Made by a program: the position numbers and the translations under genes. A model generated the notes under the pieces. It had not been told where the DNA came from. It worked only from the letters and a program-made list of their open reading frames with translations, and did no database searches. From the NCBI GenBank assembly GCA_036583965.1, contig JAZBQD010000034.1:14073040-14137039 (forward strand): 64,000 nt of DNA. Direction: 5' to 3'. This document shows positions 11,878 through 22,593 of the stretch, piece after piece. The first letter of the stretch is position 1; each line of letters starts with the position of its first letter. The DNA comes from Prunella strophiata. Taxonomy: Eukaryota; Chordata; Aves; Passeriformes; Prunellidae.

Positions 11878-14800
11878 TTACAATCCACAGGGAATGACTT
11901 GCATGGTCGGCCTCACTGTATCCAGCCAGGAGAAGTCTAGGCTGCTTTTCTGGTCAAAGAACCTGAAATCCACCTCTCCTAGATAAAAGGAACCAAGAAT
12001 GGGCACTGAATTAATGCAGCAAGAGCAAAATGGTGTATAGATATATTAAAAAAAATATCAGAAAATTGAAAGATTTCTCAGATGAAAGTAAATACTTTAG
12101 ACTATTATTTTCCTAAAATACATTAAACACTTTCTATTAAACTGTTTCATCTCAGCTATTGCTAGAGGAAATTCTTCAGTTATATTCCAAGGAGTTCCTG
12201 AAAGCTGACCTAACTTAGACATGTATAACCCTGAAATCTGTAGGCTTTGCTTCCTGGAGGTGTTTTTGACTTTTCCTTTTCATCAACAAATTCCTTCCAG
12301 CCTTCCAACAGGCTGCTTGGGAATCTCAGAACACAAGGATGGTGGATTCCTCCATTTCCTTGGCTGCCTCCCAGTGAGTGTCCCCCTGCCTGTGGGGCCA
12401 GCCCAGGGGCTGTACCTGACGTGGTGTCGATGTCCCCGTCCTGCTCCCTGTAGCCGTAGGTGCTGCACAGGCTCTGGGTGCCCGACTCGTTGGTGAGAAA
12501 GCCTTTCCCCCCAATGCTGGTGTTGTGCCAGTCCTGGGCTGGGCTAAGCAGCTGGAAGAGAACAAGGAGATGGTAAAAACTGCTCCTTCCTGCTGTGGCT
12601 GCAATGTTTGATTACTTGCCCTTAATTAGAAGACAGGTAAGCAACAAGATCAAGTTATATTTTCTCATGCTAAGTTATATAAAACTTGTCACAGTTAAAA
12701 AAAAAAAAAAAATCATGCAAAACAGCAAGGGCTGGAGCACCTTTTCACCTCTTCCTATCTTATCAGTGGGATGAGCATGACATGTCTGGAAATGCAGATT
12801 AGGAGCTAACATGTCAGAGGTCGGAGGGAAGGGCAAAACTGAAAAGTCTAGAGGATCTTTGCAGACCCTAATACAACAACCCTGAGATCAAGGAAATGGC
12901 CTCAAGTTGTGCCAGGGGAAGTTTATACTGGGTATTAGGGAAGAAATTTTCATGGAAAGGATTGTCAAGCATTGGAACAGACTGTCCAGGGAAGTGGTGG
13001 AGTCATCATCCCTGGAAGTGTTCAAAAAACATGAGGAAATGGCACTTGAGCACATGGTTTAATGAATATGGTGGTGGTGCTGGGCTGATGGTTGGACTTG
13101 ATGTCTTAGAGATCTTTTCCAACCTTCATGATTCTGTGATTCTATGAACCTCTAGTCCTAGCAACTAGTACCTTCCTCTGACTTTCACATGAAGGGTAAA
13201 TATTTCCATTGGTGTGTCCTCTCCAGTTCATGTTTGCAAAGCAGCTTTCTTTATATATTTAATTTTTCAGGCTTCCTCATTAAGAAAGTGTATATTCAGC
13301 TCACATGAGACTGGATCAGATACCTGCTTCCCTTTCTCTCTTGGTACAAACACCAACTTTGGACAATTTTTTTCTGATCACAAAGACTGCTTTTACCTTA
13401 AAAATATCCGGATTTATTTCCTCTTCATCTTCGTCTGTGACTGTTTTGTAAGCACATTAAAAAAAGGGAAGAAAACATAGATGTCAACTTTTAGCCCTCA
13501 TACTTCTGCTTCTTCACCACAAAACCCGCTTCATATTCTCTTGTCACACAACATGACCGCTTTTTATTCATGCCCACCCCAGACTCCTCACAGCCCTTCA
13601 TCTCTGATGCTCTCCAACACCTGCATGTTGAGGTGCAGGGCTGCAGCCAGCTCTGATGCCTCCCCAGGGCTCAACAGAGCAGAGCCCACTTGCTGTGGAA
13701 GATGCTAGGAGGAAGATGATTTGCACCCCGAGTGAAGAACCACTCTGGTATATCCACACTAATGATTTATTTCCCCAGTGGCAAGCATGGCATCCACCAT
13801 CTCTGTTGGAGCAGGTGGCATTTCAGAGCCTTTCACCCATAGGTAGGTGGCACGTGCCAGCTCTTCCTTTCTGCACCCTGGTTGGTTTGGTAACTCCAAA
13901 TTCCCAAATCTATCAGGTGGGGGTTGTTTTTCCTACAAAACAGCTCTTGTTTCTCCTGCTGGCCCAGGCACTCCTTCATCCTGCTGCCTTGCCTCCAGCA
14001 GACCAGTGAAAGACTGGGCTAGGAAAAAGGAAATACTCACCCTCTGAGGATGAAGCCAGGGGAGACACCTGGAGCTGGTAGAGGTCGTTGGTGCTGTCAG
14101 CCATGGTGACCTCCATTGCTGGCCTCCAGTCGGTCAGGGAGCCGCTCACCTCGCAGGAGGACAGGTCTGTGGGATGCACCAGGAGACAGGTCTGTGGCAT
14201 GCACCACTGCTCTCAGCAGAGACAGCCAGCCCTGCTTCCTCCCTGCCAGTGTGGCACTGCAGCTGCCCCAGCCCCACGACTCATCTCTGACCGTGGGTTT
14301 AGCACAAATGGCATTTTCCAGCTCTGCTCAGACCTAAACCCAGCGTCTCACCTAAGGTGATGGCTGTGCTCTCCACCTCCACTTCCTGCCCTGCATAGTC
14401 GTGAATGGTGTAGCCACTGTGGTCATCTGGCAGAGGAGTGTTGGTTAAGCTTTCTGCTGACTCTTTCAGCCTTGTCTCTTCATAACACTGAAAACAAGGG
14501 CAAAGCATGAGAGACTTGTCTAAGAACGTGCAAGTTCCCATATGAAAAAAAGTTAAGAAAGAAAACCACCAAAACCTCTAGCTTTTTAAGCTGCCTCTAC
14601 AGACACATACCTTTCTCTTGCTCTTGTTTCTTACTTCTCTTGAAGACTTTGACTTCCTTTCTGTGAAATAAAATAAGACAAATGTGAGAAAGGGCTGCAC
14701 ATTTTAGCAAGTGTGAGCTCTTGCAGCCTTGAAACCTGCTCAGCAAGATCCACTACCAACACCACCAGCCAGTCCCCATGACCCCCTGATGCTGCCTTTA

Positions 14801-16483
14801 GGCATGTTTAAGGAATTTGGGATAAAATTAACTCTTTGTACAAGCTGTTCCCAGCAATAACCAGTGAGCAAGCCCAGTAGCACCAGTGCTACCAACAGGT
14901 CTGTCACCCCCTGCTTACACAGAGCAGGACCTTTAAGTGCTGTTTAAGCAGTGTAACTCCAGCTGGATTGCCAAGGGTTTACCTTTCTTCTGATGCTTTG
15001 TCAAGGGTGGCAGCATCCTGTAAACCCTGACAGCACTGGAGCCCCTGTTGATGCTTTTATCCTTCACTTCTTCAATGTCAGGCAGGGAATTCATGGCACA
15101 GCGGAAATTTGCCTTCCAGGTTTTTGGATCAGGATCTTTCTCACCTTCTTTATACCTTCCTATAAATAAGACATGAGTTGTGTATTTTAGACTTTCCAGT
15201 GCTGGTTTTTCCCACCCAAAGATACCAACATTCTATTTTCTGACATAAATACTAGTAGTTAATCTAACTACCAGGGTAAGTCAAGGCAAAAAAATGCCTT
15301 AAGCTAGTCAGGTGACCGATGGGAAAGTAAAGGCAGCACCCACCTGTATGAATGGCCCAGCTCCGGAAAAGGCAGGCATCCTTCTCCATGTCCCAGCCAT
15401 GCTTAGCTGCATGTTTCCATGGGATTTGAAAGATCCTCTTATCCTGAAATTTAACCAATGGAGATTTGAATTCAAAAAGAAACATCGCATGCCAGTTTGG
15501 AGTGATGGATTTAATCAGAGTTCTCAGTTGCAGCTCAGAAATGTTCTAACACCCCCTGCTCTATATTTTATATTGGCATATAACTACAATGGCTATTTAT
15601 CTATATTTTAATTAAATAGCCATTGTTCCATCTATTTTGTTAATGGCATTTAAGGCTTTTTATGATTTCTGAAATTGGGAAAAAAAACCCAAAGGTGCTA
15701 CAGTACAGTAGAAGTGAGTAATATTATCAACTTTATCCCAGAATAATTTCAATACAACACATTTAACCTATTAGTATGTCATAAATTACAGCATTTTTTC
15801 TAGATGCACTTTGTCAGAGAATCCCTTTATTTAAGTTGCCCATAAGATCCTGCAGCAATCCTACAAAAAATATAGCTTAAGTATCCTCTTGGGGTGGATA
15901 TGGAAACTTCAGAGACTTGGTTCAATAAACTCAGTGATCTCGACCTGTGCTACACCCTGGTAACAGGGATATGCCTTACAGAAAAAAAAATACAACATTT
16001 CTTTCAGGCTGAATCTTAAAAATGGAAGCAACTGGAGTATAACAGCAGCTGCTTATCTGGAACAGGAGGTGACTTGGCTCAGTGAGCAGCAGGAGTTAAA
16101 AGAGATTTTGAAGGTTTCTTCGTTCTCCAACATACTCAGAATGTTTTCATTGCAATTTATCACTCCCCCTCCTGGGAATTTTCTGAGGGAAAAATGGAAC
16201 TACTCCACTGTGTACCAAGCAGAGCTACCTTTTCTGCCAACAAAAACTGTTGCTTTTTAATCATAATGCTGGCAAGTTTTCTCCATGTCTTTTCCTTTAT
16301 GATTTTGACTTGTGTTTAGTGTCATTTAAGAACAAGGAATGTTAATGTTACACCAGTAGTACTAATAATGATTATAATAGTGCAAAGCAGCCTCACCTTG
16401 TTAATCCATATCAGTCCTGGAATTTGATTGGAATCAATCTGCATTTCCAACCACGGCCTCATGCGCATTCTTGACACTGGCAT
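11878..16483 (-). CDS. IRF1: Interferon regulatory factor 1, complete, 9 coding exons
   Basis: Nuclear transcription factor that binds interferon-stimulated and IRF elements and drives interferon, MHC and Th1-type programmes. Coding exons in transcript order: 16397-16483, 15344-15443, 14983-15159, 14611-14660, 14352-14487, 14041-14166, 13397-13440, 12416-12551, 11878-11978. All have GT-AG borders and compatible phases. They sum to 957 nt, that is 318 residues plus stop, near the usual 313-325. The N-terminal DNA-binding domain begins [11 protein letters not shown] and has the five-tryptophan signature at 11, 26, 38, 46 and 58. A basic stretch ([16 protein letters not shown]) marks the nuclear localisation region at about 123-138. 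An acidic DEDEEE segment precedes the activation region, and the protein ends VIPCGL, like mammalian IRF1. The start is fixed by the conserved CCAAC-ATG context after a 3' splice site. Exon 13397-13440 has an alternative acceptor six bases inside. The gene appears intact. Confidence 0.96.
12685..12712. repeat. Poly(A)-rich tract in IRF1 intron
   Basis: A run of about 16 A bases on the plus strand, within the intron between the last two IRF1 exons upstream of 12416-12551. It may be the remnant of a retroposed element or simple slippage. Confidence 0.6.
12890..13148 (+). mobile_element. CR1 LINE 3' end in an IRF1 intron
   Basis: The plus strand carries the standard CR1 tail in order: 'ggcctcaagttgtgccaggg', a 'gggaagtggtggagtcatca' block, a 'ggttggacttgatgtcttag' block and the terminal 'gattctgtgattctatgaa'. 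It is opposite in orientation to IRF1 and lies in the intron between exons 13397-13440 and 12416-12551. It is 5'-truncated and non-coding. Confidence 0.92.
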
Positions 16484-17489
16484 GTTGGCTGTGAAAGAAG
16501 TAACAAACAGGTCAGTAACAAACTCTCAGCGCTCTTTTAACCGCTCTGCAGCGTCGCCCCTCCCATACTGTCTGCGCTCAGCATCACCACCAGTGCTACC
16601 GAGAACTACTTTTCCAGAGCCTTGACTCTCCTTCAGTGCCTCTCACCCTCTCCTGGAGGGAAATGCTTCCTGCTCCGCCTGGCTCAGCTCCAAAACAGGG
16701 CTCCGGTTTGGAATTCGGCAGAGAGGCCGATGGCAGCAGTGGGTGTTCAGCCCGTGCTGCGTGGGGAGCTCTGGGTGGGCTGGGTCGGGCCGCGGGCAGC
16801 CCGGTTCCGAGGGGCTCCAGGTTCCGAGCCCCGTTCTGGGTCCCGCCAGCACCGCCACTGGGTGCGGGTGCGCCCCCGCTCTACAGCCACGGAGAGGCAC
16901 CGACTGCAAAATCCTCTTCTTAAAAGTTTATTATTAATTAAGTTGCGCAAGGTAGCGGGCAGCGGTCCTGCTGCAGGTGGGGATCCCCAGTTCCACCACG
17001 ACCCGTCCCGAGCAGCGGCCGCCGCGAGCACCGGCCCTCCCGGCGCTTCCTTCGCACAAATAATTTCCTGTTTGCGGTGTTTTTCCAACACACACGGCCC
17101 AAGATTGCCCAAAGAACGCGTTTCTAACTTTCACCAGCTCGGCGGGGTCCCGGGCCAGGGTCTGCCAGGGGCTGTTCCGAGCAGCGGCGCTCGGGCCGCC
17201 CGCTCCACCGGCCGAGCGGAGCCGCGCCCGGCCCCGCGGCTGAGCAGGGACAGCCCGCCCGAGCCTGTCCCCCCGGGGCTGCTGTGTGCTGCCCGAGCAG
17301 GATGTGCGGTGCCCACCCCGCCGGCTGCGGGGCAATGCCCCCGCTCCGCCCGCAGAGCTGCTCCGCTCGGCTGGGGCCGGCGCTGCCGCCTCCGCACCGG
17401 CGGAGCCCAGCGCCCGGCACCGCTGCACGGACCCGGCGGGCGCCTTCTCCTGGAACCGCCGGGCTGCGCCAAGCGGGGGCGAACGGTGG

Positions 17490-17665
17490 GATGGGACAAG
17501 ACAGGATGGGACTGGGTAGGGTAGGATAGGATAGAATAGGATGGGATAGGATAGGATGGGATGGGATGGGATAGGATAGAATAGGATGGGATGGGATAGG
17601 ATAGGGTAGGATAAGACGGGATAGTACAGGAGAGGATGGGATGGGATGGGATAGGACGGGCTAGG
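17490..17665. repeat. GGATA/GGATG pentanucleotide repeat in IRF1 intron 1
   Basis: About 35 imperfect five-base units, mainly ggata, ggatg and agaata variants, on the plus strand. In the IRF1 sense this is a TATCC/CATCC array. It begins only about 16 bases downstream of the inferred exon 1 donor. Interruptions and mixed unit types indicate an older or cycling microsatellite. Confidence 0.9.
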
Positions 17666-17681
17666 TTGCACCAGGACCCAC

Positions 17682-17760
17682 CTCGCTGTGCCGTGCAGAG
17701 CCGAGCTGTGGCTGTCCCGGCCGACGCGCACCCTCCGCCCGCCGCCCGGCTCTGGCTGCC
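17682..17760 (-). other. IRF1: Inferred IRF1 non-coding exon 1
   Basis: A strong donor (CAGCGAG followed by GTGGGT on the minus strand) ends at 17682. The first coding exon has a 3' splice site five bases upstream of its ATG, so a non-coding first exon is required, as in mammals. The transcription start is not visible. I place it roughly at 17740-17770 from the distance to the NF-kB and GAS motifs, which lie about 40-50 and 120-140 bp upstream of the start in mammalian IRF1. Confidence 0.6.
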
Positions 17761-17795
17761 GCGGGCCGCGCCCGCGGGTATAACGCGGCGGCTCC

Positions 17796-17805
17796 GGGAT
17801 TCCCC
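17796..17805 (-). promoter_or_regulatory. IRF1: NF-kB decamer in the IRF1 promoter
   Basis: The minus strand reads GGGGAATCCC, a consensus kB decamer. The same motif at a similar proximal distance is well established in the mammalian IRF1 promoter, where it cooperates with STAT1 binding. Confidence 0.8.
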
Positions 17806-17890
17806 GCGCCCGGGCCCGGCCGCCGCCCGGCCAATCCGCGCCGCGGCGAGGGCTGGACGCGCCCCTCATTGGCGGCCGCCGCAGCATCAC

Positions 17891-17900
17891 TTCGGGGAAA
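17891..17900 (-). promoter_or_regulatory. IRF1: GAS (STAT-binding) element in the IRF1 promoter
   Basis: The minus strand reads TTTCCCCGAA, flanked as GTGATTTCCCCGAAGTG. This matches the core of the gamma-activated site in the mammalian IRF1 promoter. It sits about 90 bp upstream of the kB decamer, which agrees with the composite STAT1/NF-kB inducible promoter. Confidence 0.85.
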
Positions 17901-18044
17901 TCACGCTGTTGTAGCACCAGCGGCTCGGGGGGCGCGGCTGCCCCGCGGCGAGCCCGGCCCCGCCCGCCGCCCGCCCGCGCTTCCCCGCCGGATCCAGCGG
18001 CACCGAGCCACCGCCGGATCCAGCACCGAACCGCCGAGGGATCC

Positions 18045-18228
18045 GGCCCCTGTGCCACCGAAGGATGTAGTTTCTATGCCATGGAGGGATCTAGTCCCTG
18101 TCCCACAGAGATATCCAGTCTCTGTTCCATGGAGGTACCCAGTCCCGGTCCCACAGACATATCCTGTTCCCTTCCCACAGAGGGATCCAGCCCCCGTCCC
18201 ACAGAGGGATCTAGCCCCCTTTTCAGGA
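18045..18228. repeat. Diverged 24-bp minisatellite upstream of IRF1
   Basis: About seven imperfect copies of a 24-base unit built on 'gtcccacagagggatccag'-like sequence. The periodicity shows in the plus-strand reading as eight-residue repeats such as VPVPQRYP and VSVPWRYP. The unit copies differ at several positions. It is probably non-coding and lies about 150-330 bp upstream of the GAS motif. Confidence 0.75.
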
Positions 18229-18359
18229 AGAAACGGTGCAGTTGCCCGAGCAATTCCTGTGCACATCACGGTGCACCTAAACCAGGGACCAGCGTGTGCC
18301 AGGTACCCAGCTGGCCTCGGCAGAGCAGTGGCAGGACAAGGGGGAATGGCTTCATGCTT

Positions 18360-18592
18360 AACAGAAGGATAGGTTCCGATTAGATATTAAAAAGAAATTC
18401 TTCCTGAGAGGGTGGTGACACCCTGTTGCCCAGAGAAGCATCAGGCATCAGTTCCATCCCTGGAAGTGTTCAAGGATAGGTTGGATGGGGCTTGAAGCAA
18501 CCTGGTCTGGGGGAAGGTGTCCTCATTGCAAGGTGTTGGCACCTTTAAGGTCCCTTCCAATCCAAAAGACCCTGAGATTCTGTGATTCTATG
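18360..18592 (+). mobile_element. CR1 LINE 3' end
   Basis: The plus strand shows the CR1 tail: 'ttagatattaaaaagaaatt', 'ccatccctggaagtgttcaa', 'ggttggatggggcttgaagc', 'aaggtcccttccaatccaaa' and the terminal 'gattctgtgattctatgat'. It is truncated and non-coding, upstream of IRF1. Confidence 0.93.
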
Positions 18593-21500
18593 ATAAATGG
18601 TGACCAGTGGTATTGTCCCCTCTTATCCCTCTTGGAGGAAGCCTGAGGAAGGGAAATGGCAGCATGACAGAAGGCTGCTGAAACCATCAGGATTTCTCTT
18701 CAGTCCACTGTAACTGTATGACAGGGAGATTATATTTTACCCAATGTCTTCAAGGTGCATTCCTCTCAGCAGAATACTAGAGTATTTTTAATTACTTCAT
18801 AATTTCATGGAAGGTTTGTAGTCATATGCAACAGGAATTTATGTTGGGAAAGAGGTAGAAAGATGTATGGGCAGCTGAGACAGGAGTGTGACACCACCAC
18901 ACTGACTGCCTGCTCTGGCAAGTTTTCTTCTTTTAATATAAAGATAAAAGAAAAGCCCCAACCTGGTTTTAACTGCAGAGAAACACCCTGTAGGAGTCCC
19001 ATGCTTTCTCTTAACTAAAGTTTTTTGTCTGCTTGACACACTTAACTTGTGGTAGGATCCTCCAGTTGGGTCATTGTGCTGAGAGAGGCACCATTCACCA
19101 CTGAGATTTCACCACAGGTAAAGATACAAGGTATTAGGTAAATTCAAAAACTAATCAAAGAAAGAGAGATACTAGATATTACTAGACAACATAAGCCAAT
19201 ATAAACGTAGCCTGAAAAAGACAGAAGATATTTGATGTTTCAGTGTAAATGTCATCTACAAAAATAGTCACACCACCTCTTATACAACCTAAATATTGAC
19301 AAAAAAGATTATGCTTTTGAGTTACAACCTCCCATGGTTTGTTTTCATTGCTCACCCAGCTTTAGAAAAAATGAATTCTGAGCTTCCTGGTTTCATGGGC
19401 CAAGGTCTGCACACACCAAATGTATCAAACACCTTAAATGACTGAATTTTGAACAGTAACTTTTTTTTTTTTCATCTGTGATTTCACTACTCTTGAGACC
19501 CTTACTGGCTTTTTAGCCTGTATCTTGTCAGGAATTGACGTCAGACACCAAATACATTGACCTAGAATAGCAATGCATGAAGGAAAGTTAACAGCCCCAC
19601 CCCTCAATCTCCTCTTCTTTCCTCAGGTTTAAACCCAGACAGATCCTACACAATGAAACCTAATTGACCTTTCTATCTGTGTCCTGTCCCACATCTGCAT
19701 GGCACGTGTCCATGGAGCAGGACCTGCCCAGCCTGGGATGACTTGTGTTTGTTTGCTTTTTTGCTATCTTTCTACTGAAACAAGGAAATAACTTGTGTCT
19801 CCACAATGTTATTGAGTGTCAGGCTCCCTCATACCACTCTCACAAAGCCTTCTCCTTATTAAACTGACTCCTTCCTCTCATTTATCCCACTACATTAACC
19901 ACCCTTTCAGCAGCTTACCTAAGGCAGCAAGAATATACACTTAAATTTGTCATGTATAAAAGGATTATGAAGGAATGATCACAGGGAGTCATTAAATGAT
20001 TGGCCATAAAGCCCTTCTGCACCACCCAGTTAATCACCCAAGAATTTCCATAATGTCAACATCTTCATTCTCTGCAAAATCATAGCCCTGCTCCAGCCTT
20101 ATTTCACAGGTGTCTTACCTTGGACACCTTTTTTTCATATTCCCTCCATGAATTCCCTTGTTTTATCAGTAAGCTGGGAGAGAGAAGCAGATCACTGACA
20201 TATTTTATCACATTTACTTGATCCAGGGGCATCCCAAGTCTAGGATTGTTGAATGCAGAAGTAATATCTAATATTATCTTTATTTAAAACCAAATTCAAT
20301 GCCAAATGGATCCTCCAGCAAGTTGTGTTTGCTATCCTGTGACACACACCTCTCCCTCTCAGCCAGTGCCCTGAGATAAAGAGCTCCTAGGAAAACTGTA
20401 ATTTAAGTGATACAAAAAATGTGACCTGGATGACATCAGCCATGGAGTTCCTGGCATGGCCTCTGAGGAGGGAAGTTATGGATCAGATACAGAGGCTCAA
20501 ACATGGGTCTTTTTTCTCTGGCATCATTGCTCTTCCTGTTTTAGCAGCTCAGGATGGCTCTGATCCTGTGCAGTATGAAAGAAATCATGATTAATATAGA
20601 ACCCTGCGTGCCATGGGGTGAACCTGAGGCTCCCAACATCCAGAAAGTCTTTGAGAAGCTGGAAGGCAAAGGGCAGAACAGCAGCACACTTCAGTGCAGG
20701 CATGCTTGGGTACAGACTGAAGAGCTGCACTCACCTCCAGGTGAGCCTCAGGCTCCAAATCTCTGAGGTGTCTTGGGGGAAAGAGCTTGAGCATTGCACC
20801 AAGCACTCTTTGACAGTCTTTGCTTTGAAGATTTCCCCTTCCCTTGTGAACCCAGCCAGGGGAGAAGGTCCACAGTGGGGAAAGTGTGCTCTGACAGTGG
20901 GGAGATGGAGACAAGGAGAGATGGGGCTGGGCTGCCCCAGAAAGTGCCCCTGGTCACTTGGTAGTGAGCCCAGGCAGGCAGCAGAGCCCTGGGTCTGCAT
21001 GCCCAGGCAGAATTTGTGGTGGGGGGAGTGAACAACCACAGGATGGAGCAGGGGTTTGTGGAGGGGAAGAGCTGGAGCACGGTCAGAGGGAGCCTCTTAT
21101 CTCTTTCCTCGTGGCCCTGGCTGCTTCCTTCCATCTCTGCATCAGGACCTTCCCATGCCCACCAGGCCTCAACAGCCCTTCCAGACCCCACTCTGTGAAG
21201 GTTTGTTTGTTCCTGCTTTAAGAGAAACCTGCTCTAATTCAAGCCCTTCCAATCCCCCCCCCACCTGCCTCCGTCCCCTTTCCCCATTAACTCAGAAACA
21301 AACCTTCCTTTTTGGAGTGGGACTTGAAAAATGGGTGCAGAACATTGTCATGGTTCCCCACTAAGGAGCACCCAACTGCTGCCACAGTTTGCTAACAGAG
21401 ATCATCTGTGGTCAGGAAATGCCTCTTCCTCCCAAGGCTTTCCAGCTGGTGAGGGGTTAATGCAGAGTGATTTTTCTCAGGAGCAGGGATGGAGTATCAG

Positions 21501-22593
21501 CCTTAAAAACTGTCAAGGGGCAGCCAACCAAAACTATCTGCTTCTGGGTCAGAAGCTGTGAGAGTGCAGGGCTTGCTGCAAGCTGTTTCCATTTCTTATA
21601 AATGCCTGTTTTACAGAAAGGAACTCTGGTTGAAGCACATGCAGGAGAATGAATGTCAGAAATGTTGAAACCCTGCCCAGCTGGCATGATGTAATCCCAG
21701 CAAGTGCTCTGATCTGCAGGCTGCAATAAATATATCCTGGGATGGGCCGTTTACAGTTTCCTGGAATTGGAAAGACCTATCTCAAGACTCAAAATCATTC
21801 CAGTTCTTCCCAGTGATAACACAGCAAATTTTTTTAATTAGACCAAACAGAGACTGTGTGCTTGTTTTGGTGGGAATAAAAGAAACTGCAAAAACTTCAC
21901 TTGTGGTCTTGGACTTTCCATGCTCCTTGAAGGAGGACACAGACATGTCATGAACAATTTGCTGAGGGAAGTTCTGTGAGCTGCAGGCACCTGGCAGCTC
22001 TGGCAGTTTTGCTGACCAGGGGGCAGACCTGCAGCAGCCTGAGCTCCTTAAAAAGGCCAAAGAGACCTGGAGCCTCTCCCATGGGTCTTCACCCAGGGCA
22101 CAGTGGAGCAGCTGTGGGACAGCCACGGGGCTGTGCTGGCCCAGGCTGCCCTGGGGTCCTGACCTCCTGGCCACTAACCCCCAGGTCAAATGGGAATCTG
22201 TGCCCTTGAGACTGCTGGAGTCCTGCCAGTGAAGCTGGGGCTGAGATCAGTAGAAAAAATGTGAGTTGTGTCTTCAAGTTCTTTAATCTGTCCTTAGAGT
22301 ATCCATCTGAGAGTGTGAATGGACCTCCTGCCCAAGCAGCCATCTGCAGAGCAGGAGTCAAGCCAAAGGGACAAGCAGCACGTGGTGGGCAGGGCTGGCT
22401 GTGCCTCTCATCTGGCTCCTGGCTGGCAAAGTTTGCTCCATCCTGGACTGATTGGAAAAGGTGCCAAACTTCCCAGCTGTGAGAAGGGAAGGACAGGCCA
22501 GTGCCTGGGGCAGTGTGGTGCTGTGCCTCCAGCCCTTCTCAGGGGTGGGCAGGGGCTTCTGGGGCTCATGGAGGCTAAGCCCACCTCCTGCCC
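18593..22593. other. Intergenic stretch, no gene recognised
   Basis: No exon, RNA gene or mobile element recognised. The left half (18.6-20.5 kb) is A/T-rich. The right half (20.5-22.5 kb) is more GC-rich and carries overlapping chance open frames on both strands. There could be regulatory DNA or non-coding transcripts that cannot be seen from sequence alone. Confidence 0.5.

Larger units (their letters stand above)
16600..18050. promoter_or_regulatory. IRF1: CpG island over the IRF1 promoter and first intron
   Basis: A dense GC- and CpG-rich block with many CG dinucleotides, in contrast to the A/T-rich flanks. It contains the inferred first exon, the GAS and NF-kB motifs, and CCAAT boxes on both strands (plus 17831-17835, minus 17868-17872). 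Long open frames on both strands here (for example 16622-17524 on plus, 16934-18058 on minus) come from the low stop-codon density of GC-rich sequence. Confidence 0.8.

Noticed and set aside
16622..18058. 300-codon plus-strand and 374-codon minus-strand frames over the IRF1 promoter
   Set aside because: They lie in CpG-rich sequence with few stop codons and run through the pentanucleotide repeat. They do not match IRF1 exons or any family I recognise.
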